Assembly: GCA_014729015.1 (NCBI GenBank)
Contig: WJKR01000042.1
Coordinates: 1 to 15,631, forward strand
Direction: 5' to 3'
Origin: Candidatus Woesearchaeota archaeon
GTDB lineage: Archaea; Nanobdellota; Nanobdellia; Woesearchaeales; WJKR01
DNA length: 15,631 nucleotides
A program made the translations under genes and the position numbers. Below, one piece after another: positions 7,501 to 13,059 of the stretch. The notes beneath the pieces were generated by a model that saw only the letters and a list, made by a program, of their open reading frames with translations, was not told the origin of the DNA and made no database searches. Position 1 is the first letter of the stretch. Each line of letters begins with the position of its first letter.

Positions 7501-7523
7501 ATGAACTCCTTTTCATATGTTAT

Positions 7524-8129
7524 ATGAGGACGATCATCATCTACGTCCACCCTGCCAAGAAGGGGCACAACGCCTCTTTCCTGGAGCGAGCAGAACGCTG
7601 GTTGCGTGAAAACGACGAGGAATACGAACTTGTTGACTTATACGAGAAGGGCTATGACCCCGTCCTGCAAAAGCAGGAGCACCCCTCGAGCGGCACACCG
7701 GCTGTCTCGGAAGAGACCAAGAGGTACCAGGAGAAGATCAAGGGTGCCGACCGGCTCATCCTCATCTACCCGATATGGAACGGCGGCCCGCCCGCCATCC
7801 TCAAGGGATTCTTCGACCGCGTTTTCACGGCGCGGTTCGCGTTCCGCTACCAGCGATTGCCGTTCCCGATATTCGGGCTGCGCGCGCGTCCCGTCGGGCT
7901 ATTGCGCGGCAAGAAGGCGGTGGTGTTCCTGACTTCTGGATCCATGCGATGGACGCAACGGTTGTTCCTCAGGGACTTCTACCGCGTCGCCGCCAAGAAG
8001 GCCGTGCTCAGCTTCTGCGGCATCAGGACGAAGGTGTCCTTGCTCGATGGGTGCACCGGCCCGCTCACCCGCCGCCAACGGCAGAAGATTGAGAGGATGG
8101 CGGTTCGGGGCCTGCGCTGGCTGTTCTGA
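7524..8129 (+). CDS. NAD(P)H oxidoreductase, flavodoxin-like fold (NQO1/MdaB/KefF type)
   Basis: A 201-residue cytosolic flavoprotein of the flavodoxin_2 family, which reduces quinones and related electrophiles in two-electron steps with NAD(P)H. It opens with TIIIYVHPAKKGHNASFLE, the phosphate-binding strand and loop for FMN/FAD. Residues about 80-99 (LIYPIWNGGPPAILKGFFDR) are the family's most recognisable segment. KKAVVFLTSGSM near residues 130-141 is the next core strand. The substrate cannot be told from sequence. The frame extends 40 codons further upstream into pelA DNA, but the ATG at 7524 fits both the family start and the TATA spacing. It is followed by a C39-like gene with a separate promoter. 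Confidence 0.88.
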   Translation: MRTIIIYVHPAKKGHNASFLERAERWLRENDEEYELVDLYEKGYDPVLQKQEHPSSGTPAVSEETKRYQEKIKGADRLILIYPIWNGGPPAILKGFFDRVFTARFAFRYQRLPFPIFGLRARPVGLLRGKKAVVFLTSGSMRWTQRLFLRDFYRVAAKKAVLSFCGIRTKVSLLDGCTGPLTRRQRQKIERMAVRGLRWLF

Positions 8130-8149
8130 ACCAGCATCAGGGAAAAACA

Positions 8150-8158
8150 ATTAAATAC
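8150..8158 (+). promoter_or_regulatory. TATA promoter of the C39-like gene
   Basis: ATTAAATAC has its centre 26-27 bases before the ATG at 8181 but touches the upstream ATG at 8160. By the spacing used elsewhere in the window, transcription would begin near 8179, so the first ATG would not be in the mRNA. Confidence 0.5.
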
Positions 8159-8180
8159 TATGCGGTCATTTTTCTCTTAC

Positions 8181-8747
8181 ATGGCACGAGCCATCCTCAA
8201 GGTGTGTCCGGACCGGTACTGGCAGCAGCGACGCAAGGAATGCGGCGCGTACGTCATGAAGGCCATCCTGAACATGTATGGGAAGGACGGGGAAGCGCCT
8301 GCCAGGACGTATCTCTCCTTCCTCGGTGATTTGTGCTACGGCTTCACCTGGCCGCGACGCGTCGTCAAGGTGCTGCGACGCCACGGCTTTTTCACTGAGT
8401 TCCGGCGGGCCAACAAGCTACGCCATGGCAAGCTCGACGCCCTCAGGATGCACCTCTTGCGCCAGGAACCGGTCATCCTACTCATCGGTAACTCGTTCAA
8501 CCCGAGACGGCATTACCAGCACTTCAAGCGATGGTACGGATGGCACTGGATGCTGCTGCTGGGATTCGATGATGCGGAGAGGAAGGTGTACTTGTACGAC
8601 CCGAACGTCCGTCTGGAGAAACATGAGAGGGATATCCCTATCGGCAATGCCTCATTGTCCTATAAGCGATTCATGCAGCAGTGGCGGGGCGTGTTCTTCA
8701 CCAGTCTCTTTAACTACTCGTACATGCCGGTTATCAAGAGGAGATAG
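8181..8747 (+). CDS. C39-like (papain-fold) cysteine peptidase-type protein
   Basis: A 188-residue protein with the full layout of a C39-type cysteine peptidase: a Gln (Q15 or Q16) before the catalytic Cys21 in RRKECGAYVMKAIL, His122 in WHWMLLLGFDD, and Asp140 in VYLYDPN. Members cleave double-Gly leader peptides when fused to ABC transporters, but stand-alone forms like this have varied or unknown substrates. There is no signal peptide or membrane helix, so it probably acts in the cytosol. An in-frame ATG seven codons upstream (8160) abuts the TATA box, so the ATG at 8181 is preferred as a leaderless start. Its 3' end overlaps the convergent AlkD-like gene by 14 bases. Confidence 0.7.
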   Translation: MARAILKVCPDRYWQQRRKECGAYVMKAILNMYGKDGEAPARTYLSFLGDLCYGFTWPRRVVKVLRRHGFFTEFRRANKLRHGKLDALRMHLLRQEPVILLIGNSFNPRRHYQHFKRWYGWHWMLLLGFDDAERKVYLYDPNVRLEKHERDIPIGNASLSYKRFMQQWRGVFFTSLFNYSYMPVIKRR

Positions 8748-9444
8748 CGCCTTTGAGGTATGCTTGGCGTTTCTGTTCAGGGAATCGTTCGATGGCGTAC
8801 CGTAAGGTCGTCCGGGGGATGCTTTTGTAATGTTTTTGCAAGAATTGCTCAAGTTCTTGTTCGCTGACGCGCTTGCCCACTTCCCGGAGCGCCCATCCTG
8901 TCGCCTTGTGCGACAAGTCGTGCGTTTCACCAAGATACTGTTTGGCGAGTCGCAACGTGTCTCTGCTCTCGCCGTGGTGGATGAACGTGAACGTCGCCAG
9001 TATCGCGATCCGTTTCTCCCAGAGGTTTCCTTTCGCTAATTGGTACAGAATTTTTCTTGGTTTATCGAGGAGGTACGCACCGACAATCCTTGGCGCACTC
9101 AAATCGATCAAGTCCCAATTATTGATGTATTGGGTGTTGTTGAGATATAATGCATACATCTGTTTTTGCTTTTTCTCATCTGCCTTCTTGAACTGCTCCA
9201 TCAAGATGATCAATGCCGTGAGCCTGTGCTCGTGGATCTTGCTCTGCAATAACTTTATCGTTTCAGGTAAGGGTAAGTCTTTGAACTGCTTGGCTATATT
9301 GCGTTGTTCAGGCACGGCCAAACCGATGAAAACATCGCCTTCGCCGTATTCTCCTTTGCCAGTTTTGAAGAATCGTTGATAAATTGCCGCTTTTTCCTTG
9401 CTGGCGCGTGCTTGCAACGCTCGCTTGACGTCTGCGCTCTTCAC
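8734..9444 (-). CDS. AlkD-like DNA alkylation repair glycosylase (HEAT-repeat fold)
   Basis: A 236-residue all-helical protein of the DNA alkylation repair family, which excises N3- and N7-alkylpurines without flipping the base. Residues that match the AlkD active site are W110 and D114 in NNWDLIDLS, R145 in LWEKRIAILATF and W184 in KATGWALREVGK, so it looks catalytically competent. I start at the GTG at 9444, which shares GTGA with the stop of the upstream YjbQ-family gene; the frame is open further up, but that DNA encodes YjbQ. The length then equals the family norm. Translational coupling to the YjbQ gene is likely. Confidence 0.88.
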   Translation of the reverse strand: MKSADVKRALQARASKEKAAIYQRFFKTGKGEYGEGDVFIGLAVPEQRNIAKQFKDLPLPETIKLLQSKIHEHRLTALIILMEQFKKADEKKQKQMYALYLNNTQYINNWDLIDLSAPRIVGAYLLDKPRKILYQLAKGNLWEKRIAILATFTFIHHGESRDTLRLAKQYLGETHDLSHKATGWALREVGKRVSEQELEQFLQKHYKSIPRTTLRYAIERFPEQKRQAYLKGAISS

Positions 9445-9839
9445 GTGATGGTCACCATGACTTCCCGTTCGTTCCGGGGGCCATCGAATTCGCACAGGAA
9501 GATGTTCTGCCATCGCCCTTTGTTGAGCTTGCCGTTCGTGATGGGGATAGTTGCTGAAGGACCGACCAGTCCCGCTTTCAGGTGCGCGTCCCCGTTCCCG
9601 TCCTGCCGATCGTGTTCCCACGCCCCGCGAGGGATGATTTTTCGCAGTAAGGTAATCACGTCTCGCTGCACCGAGTCATCCCAGTTCTCCTGTATCATGA
9701 TCGCGGCGGTGGCGTGCTTGACATACACATGACAAATGCCCTCTTTGACCTTGCTCTCGCTGACGATTTTCTCGACGTGATCCGTGATGTCATACAATGC
9801 TTCTCTTTTTTGCGTCTTGATGCTGAACGTGCGTTGCAT
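9441..9839 (-). CDS. YjbQ/UPF0047 family protein (secondary thiamin-phosphate synthase-like)
   Basis: A 132-residue protein. The family hallmarks are present: HVYVKHATAAIMIQEN with His42, WEHD with His76, DAHLKAGLVG with His86, and WQNIFLCEFDGPRNER at the end. Some members show weak thiamin phosphate synthase activity, but the physiological role is unsettled. The frame is open 21 codons upstream, but the ATG at 9839 lies 25-26 bases after a TATA centre and gives the usual N-terminus. It is the first gene of a two-gene unit with the AlkD-like gene. Confidence 0.9.
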   Translation of the reverse strand: MQRTFSIKTQKREALYDITDHVEKIVSESKVKEGICHVYVKHATAAIMIQENWDDSVQRDVITLLRKIIPRGAWEHDRQDGNGDAHLKAGLVGPSATIPITNGKLNKGRWQNIFLCEFDGPRNEREVMVTIT

Positions 9840-9860
9840 GGGAAAGAGTAATGGAAAACT

Positions 9861-9870
9861 GTTTATATGA
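9861..9870 (-). promoter_or_regulatory. TATA promoter of the YjbQ-AlkD unit
   Basis: The minus strand reads TCATATAAAC, with its centre 25-26 bases before the YjbQ ATG, predicting a leaderless transcript. Confidence 0.6.
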
Positions 9871-9910
9871 TTGTTGTTTCTCTGCAATCCTGCCTGCAAC
9901 AAAGATTTCT

Positions 9911-10352
9911 CTGGATAATGCGAAGCGAGATAAATTGTTCTGTTTCGTCGCGAACGTCATCATTTTACGTGAGTCAGACAAACGTTGCTTATAGTGGTGC
10001 GTGCCCGGCGTCAAGTTGGGGTGGCGGGACCTCGACATCACCATGCAGACGAGGATGAACGGTGAGGTGTTCGATTTCGAAGATGCCTTGGAAGGCTTGT
10101 TGGCGCGGGAAGCGGAGGAGGGATCAGGAGCTGTTATTGACAGGCATAATTTGCACTACATCAATAGCGTCGCCTTTGTCAGGCCTGATGGTATACCGGT
10201 CGTGCTGCTGAAGTTCGCGGCAAAGTATGTGTCCGGTGACAGTTCGTTGGAAGATGGGGTCTTCGTGGGTGCACGAGGAAGAAATACAGCGGTATGATCG
10301 CTTCAAAGGCGTTCCTGGAGGTGTGCGGCGAGCGATTGGGCTGTCTTCTTGA
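9911..10352 (+). pseudogene. Decayed Nudix hydrolase gene
   Basis: Three pieces together read as one Nudix protein. Frame 1 from 9911 gives DKLFCFVANVIILRESDKRC, a typical first strand, then hits a TAG at 9992. The same frame resumes with VPGVKLGWRDLDI and GEVFDFEDALEGLLAREAEE, a worn Nudix box, then HNLHYINSVAFVRPDGIPVV. About 14 codons expected between the stop and VPG seem to be missing. At the G run 10256-10259 the frame must shift by one base, after which SSWVHEEEIQRYDRF and VRRAIGLSS follow, ending at the TGA at 10350-10352. No ATG is seen at the expected start; CTG at 9911 stands there. The stop, deletion, frameshift and degenerate box argue for a dead gene. The open frame 10001-10297 inside it is therefore not an independent gene. 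Confidence 0.68.
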
Positions 10353-10364
10353 TAGGTAAACCTA

Positions 10365-10877
10365 TCATCTGAACGCGTCGATGATGGCTGCGCCGAGCTG
10401 CCGCTCTTCCGGCGTGGTGTCATGGTGCATGATCTTCTTGACGCGCTTCCTGATCTTCTTGTGGTGGTGTTGGTGTTCTGTCCGGTCGAGCAGTTGGATG
10501 ACGGGCACGAGGTGTTTCCTCAGGGTTTCTGCGTCGTCCGTCCACTGGTTCCTGAAGCAGGCGTATTCGATGACTGCCATGAGCTCGCCGAGCCCTCTGC
10601 CGAGCTCTTCGACGTAGTGGGGGAAGTGCGTCTTGACGTCCCTGAGGCGCGCGTTGTGGACCTGTATTTTCGCTTCGTGGATGAATCTGAGCACTGCCTG
10701 CTTCTGGTTGAGGGCGTGGCGGTGCTGCTGGACGCGCCCGAACCCTTCTTCGAAGTGTTGGGCGAATGTCTCCACGGCCTTTTCTTGCTCTTCCTTGCCG
10801 AGCTCCTGGAGCTCGTGCTTGAATGCTTCTTTGAAGTCTTTCAGAACGGTCTTTTCGTCGAGGTTCTCTCGTGTCAT
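10365..10877 (-). CDS. Uncharacterised helical, charged 170-residue protein
   Basis: I do not recognise this family. The protein is Glu/Lys/His-rich and predicted helical throughout, with no signal peptide, membrane segment or clear catalytic motif. A His cluster (TEHQHHHKKIRKR) lies near residue 135. Its ATG at 10877 overlaps the stop of the HAD phosphatase gene as ATGA, so the two are translated from one message and may act together. The same frame is open much further upstream, but that stretch is the out-of-frame shadow of the HAD gene. The composition resembles helical RNA- or protein-binding factors, which is only an impression. Confidence 0.72.
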   Translation of the reverse strand: MTRENLDEKTVLKDFKEAFKHELQELGKEEQEKAVETFAQHFEEGFGRVQQHRHALNQKQAVLRFIHEAKIQVHNARLRDVKTHFPHYVEELGRGLGELMAVIEYACFRNQWTDDAETLRKHLVPVIQLLDRTEHQHHHKKIRKRVKKIMHHDTTPEERQLGAAIIDAFR

Positions 10878-11569
10878 GGTGTTTCTTCCTCTATTTGCCG
10901 CCGTATATAAGCTTTGCTCTCTGCTTTGCTGATGCCTTCCTTGTCGAGCTCGCTGAGGTCTTTCAGGAACAGGTCGGGTGCCGCTTCGCTCTTGAACAAC
11001 GCCTTCTTCGTGGTGGTGAGCAGGGCGATGGCGGCCATGCCTGCTCGTTTCGCTGCGATGATGCCGTTCAGTGAGTCTTCGATGACCACGCATTGTTCTG
11101 GTGATTTGCTCATCCGTTTCGCTGCCTTGAGGAAGATGTCCGGCGCCGGCTTGCTCCTGTTCACGTCGTCCTTGGCCATGCAGGCGGAGAAGTAGTCTTG
11201 GAGGCTGTACCGCTTCATGATCTTCTTCAGGTAGTGTCGGCTGCTGCTCGTCGCGACGGCCATGGCGTAGTGCTTCTGCAGGGTTTGCAGCCTGTTTGTT
11301 GTGGCGGGGTAGAGGGTGATGTTGTCCATGATGTCCTTCCGTGCGCGTGTCCGTTCCCACAGGATGCGGCAGAGCCCGAATTGCAGGTGGTGCTTGTGCA
11401 GGACTTGCTTGAACCCTTGATACGCGCTCATCCCGTTGAACCGGGCGAAGTCGTCCTCGGTGATCTTGATGCCGTGCTTTGCTGCAATGCCCCTGATGAC
11501 GTTCTTGTGTGCTGGGACGCTGTCGATGAGGGTGCCGTCCAGGTCGAAGATGATCGTCGTGATGGTCAT
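10874..11569 (-). CDS. HAD-superfamily hydrolase (beta-phosphoglucomutase/phosphatase-like)
   Basis: A 231-residue cytosolic phosphatase of HAD subfamily I. Motif I is FDLDGTLID with nucleophile Asp9 and acid/base Asp11. A helical C1 cap follows (about residues 16-85). Motif II is VATSSSR, motif III is around SKPAPDIFLKAAKRM, and motif IV is VVIEDSLNGI. Substrates in this branch include sugar phosphates, phosphoglycolate and nucleotides, and sequence does not decide among them. The ATG at 11569 is 26-27 bases after a TATA centre, hence leaderless. The unknown helical protein follows with an ATGA overlap. Confidence 0.92.
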   Translation of the reverse strand: MTITTIIFDLDGTLIDSVPAHKNVIRGIAAKHGIKITEDDFARFNGMSAYQGFKQVLHKHHLQFGLCRILWERTRARKDIMDNITLYPATTNRLQTLQKHYAMAVATSSSRHYLKKIMKRYSLQDYFSACMAKDDVNRSKPAPDIFLKAAKRMSKSPEQCVVIEDSLNGIIAAKRAGMAAIALLTTTKKALFKSEAAPDLFLKDLSELDKEGISKAESKAYIRRQIEEETP

Positions 11570-11590
11570 GGTCTGCTCTCATAGGTTTTC

Positions 11591-11600
11591 GTTTATATAC
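11591..11600 (-). promoter_or_regulatory. TATA promoter of the HAD gene
   Basis: The minus strand reads GTATATAAAC, a strong TATA box with its centre 26-27 bases before the HAD ATG. Confidence 0.65.
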
Positions 11601-11625
11601 GTGTTGCTTTGGGATAGAAGGTTTG

Positions 11626-12108
11626 TTATGTGTTGATGATGTTGATGGTTTCTTGCTGCATCCTTTTGGCGAGTTCTTTTGTTTGATGTAGTTCATCATC
11701 GCCGACCTCTGTTTTTATGCTGTAGGTTGACTGCTCTCTGTTTTTTCTGATAGTAGGGGTTGCCGCTTCTTTTTCTGCGTCGAATGTGTCTATTTGTTTG
11801 ACGAGGTCTTTGTCGAGATTGATACTTTTATCTTCGATGAGTTTGAGGATGACGGTGATGGTGCAGCTTTGGTTCCTGGATTCGTAGCCGTGCTTTGTGA
11901 TGATGGCGAGTAGGCAGTGATAGATGGCGTAGAAGCCTACGTTGAGTGCCCAGTCGTGCTTGCCTAGTTCTTCGAGTAGTCTCATGACTTCTGTGTTGTA
12001 TTGTGATTTCTTCAGGTGCTGTCTCGCGAGTTCCTTGTCTGGTTTTATTCTTTTGAGTCTTTTCTCGTCGTTTAGGCACCATTTCAGGTGTTTTGCTGTC
12101 TGAGCCAT
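11626..12108 (-). CDS. HEPN-domain protein, partner of the HTH-nucleotidyltransferase
   Basis: A 160-residue helical protein. Residues about 28-105 resemble archaeal HEPN domains: ARQHLKKSQYNTEVMRLLEE, then DWALNVGFYAIYHCLLAIIT and KHGYESRNQSC. HEPN proteins paired with minimal nucleotidyltransferases are commonly RNase toxins neutralised by the partner. I do not see the usual R-x(4-6)-H catalytic motif, so it may be a divergent or inactive form. Its ATG overlaps the 3' end of the nucleotidyltransferase gene by 25 bases, which ties the two together. The call rests on the helical pattern plus this context. Confidence 0.72.
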   Translation of the reverse strand: MAQTAKHLKWCLNDEKRLKRIKPDKELARQHLKKSQYNTEVMRLLEELGKHDWALNVGFYAIYHCLLAIITKHGYESRNQSCTITVILKLIEDKSINLDKDLVKQIDTFDAEKEAATPTIRKNREQSTYSIKTEVGDDELHQTKELAKRMQQETINIINT

Positions 12109-12710
12109 GTGATGGCCTCTATGTAGGCTGTTGGGTTGTGGAAGATGATGTTCTGCGACATGATGTTGTAGAAGGTATGATCGTCTTTGTTCTTTTGGAT
12201 GTCTTTTGGTGTCATCTCGACGTAGCGTATGGGTTTGTCGATGAGGTCTGCTTGTCTTATCTGATTCTTGATGGTATTGACGGCGGCTTTTTTGCTTTTT
12301 TCGTAGATGAGGAGTACGTCGACGTCATTGTAGGCGGTGCTGGTCGTTGCTGATCCGAAGAGTAGTCCGAGGTGGATGATTTCCTTGAATCGTTCGAGTT
12401 CGTGGAGTATGATACGTAATTTTGTCGATGTTGTTTGTTGTTCGAGCGTGAGCAGGTATTCTATGAACTGCTTTGCGGGTTTTTGGTCGTAGTTGAAGTG
12501 GTAGTAGTGCGCGTTGCCGATTTCTTCTTTTTTGATGAGTCCTTTTTTTTCTAGGTCGTTGCAGCTCTTGTTTATCGCTGCGTGGTTGCGTCTGAGTTGT
12601 TTGGCGAGCTGTCGTGGGTTGGTTTTTTCTTTGTAGTGTTTGAAGAGGTGTCTGGTGATGGCTATTTCTGTTTTGGTGAAACGCACTTCTTGTATGTTTT
12701 CAGCAGACAT
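12084..12710 (-). CDS. Winged-helix plus MNT-type nucleotidyltransferase protein
   Basis: A 208-residue two-domain protein. Residues about 9-75 form a winged helix-turn-helix (TKTEIAITRHLFKHY, then NHAAINKSCNDLEKKGLI). Residues about 108-175 form a polymerase-beta-like minimal nucleotidyltransferase with GSA at 119-121 and the metal-binding D129 and D131 in NDVDVLLI. In HEPN/MNT modules the nucleotidyltransferase is the antitoxin, and some AMPylate the HEPN toxin. Here the fused winged helix probably also represses the operon through the palindrome in front of it. The ATG at 12710 is 26-27 bases after the TATA centre, so it is leaderless. The HEPN gene follows with a 25-base overlap. Confidence 0.85.
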   Translation of the reverse strand: MSAENIQEVRFTKTEIAITRHLFKHYKEKTNPRQLAKQLRRNHAAINKSCNDLEKKGLIKKEEIGNAHYYHFNYDQKPAKQFIEYLLTLEQQTTSTKLRIILHELERFKEIIHLGLLFGSATTSTAYNDVDVLLIYEKSKKAAVNTIKNQIRQADLIDKPIRYVEMTPKDIQKNKDDHTFYNIMSQNIIFHNPTAYIEAITWLRQQNT

Positions 12711-12712
12711 AT

Positions 12713-12729
12713 GTATGTTTAAAACATAC
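12713..12729. promoter_or_regulatory. Perfect inverted repeat, candidate operator of the HTH-NTase/HEPN operon
   Basis: GTATGTTTAAAACATAC has 8-base arms around one central base. It fills the gap between the TATA box (12731-12740) and the ATG at 12710, covering the expected transcription start. A dimer bound here would block RNA polymerase, the usual layout for an autorepressed toxin-antitoxin operon. Confidence 0.6.
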
Positions 12730-12730
12730 G

Positions 12731-12740
12731 GTTTATTTAA
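12731..12740 (-). promoter_or_regulatory. TATA promoter of the HTH-NTase/HEPN operon
   Basis: The minus strand reads TTAAATAAAC, with its centre 26-27 bases before the ATG. Confidence 0.65.
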
Positions 12741-12856
12741 GTCTTTTGGTCAAAATCCCGGACCAACTCCGAGAATAACGATGCGAGGCTGCGAAGTGAA
12801 TGAGGTCTCTTACTAACATCTTTCTCTTTTTACCTGTTTCAGTCGCCAAATCTCTA

Positions 12857-12871
12857 GGGACAATTTGTCCC
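12857..12871. promoter_or_regulatory. 15-base palindrome upstream of the surface protein promoter
   Basis: GGGACAATTTGTCCC has two 7-base arms around one base and lies about 38 bases upstream of the TATA box. It could be an activator or repressor site, or a chance inverted repeat. Confidence 0.4.
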
Positions 12872-12901
12872 CCGATCGCCAGTGAACAAAGATGGTGTCG
12901 T

Positions 12902-12916
12902 CGAAAAGTTTAAATA
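12902..12916 (+). promoter_or_regulatory. Strong BRE/TATA promoter of the surface protein gene
   Basis: CGAAAAG followed directly by TTTAAATA is a close match to an archaeal BRE plus TATA box. Transcription should begin near 12938-12940, giving a leader of about 120 nt before the ATG at 13060, far longer than for other genes in the window. Confidence 0.65.
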
Positions 12917-12964
12917 CGCTGAGTGTCCTGAATCACATCGATTTGGGGTAATTGGGTACTTTAC

Positions 12965-12979
12965 AAGCCGTAAGGGCTT
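12965..12979 (+). promoter_or_regulatory. Leader hairpin 1
   Basis: AAGCC and GGCTT close a five-base loop (GTAAG) early in the leader of the surface protein mRNA. Confidence 0.4.
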
Positions 12980-13013
12980 CTAGTTAGCGGGAGCGCTTTA
13001 GTGTGTGTGGCAT

Positions 13014-13057
13014 GGTGGGACCTGACCCCTCAGCGAAAAGTGTTTGAGGCAGTCACC
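13014..13057 (+). promoter_or_regulatory. Leader hairpin 2, masking a Shine-Dalgarno-like GAGG
   Basis: CCTCA (13028-13032) pairs with TGAGG (13045-13049). The outer part can pair either as GGTG with CACC or as GGT and GAC with GTCACC. The GAGG inside the right arm lies ten bases before the ATG at 13060 and is the only ribosome-binding-like sequence there. Folding would therefore hide it. Confidence 0.4.
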
Positions 13058-13059
13058 AT

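Larger units (their letters stand above)
12741..13059. other. Intergenic region between the TA-type operon and the surface protein gene
   Basis: No convincing protein or tRNA is seen. From left to right it holds an unassigned stretch (12741-12850) including a run rich in C and T near 12820-12838, a 15-base palindrome (12857-12871), a strong BRE/TATA promoter (12902-12916) and a structured transcribed leader to the ATG at 13060. I looked for C/D-box motifs in this stretch and found none that pair up. Confidence 0.5.

Noticed and set aside
10001..10297. A separate 98-codon gene
   Set aside because: Its homology-like sequence begins before its ATG and continues after its stop in another frame, so it is a piece of the decayed Nudix gene.
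10878..11699. The long upstream extension (to 444 codons) of the unknown helical protein
   Set aside because: This part reads as Arg/His/Gln-rich low-complexity sequence because it is the HAD gene in another frame; the ATGA junction at 10877 is the credible start.
12938..13059. A stand-alone small RNA gene (C/D box, H/ACA, SRP-like)
   Set aside because: No paired C/D boxes and no ACA box at the right distance were found; the stretch runs straight into the surface protein start and is simpler to read as its leader.
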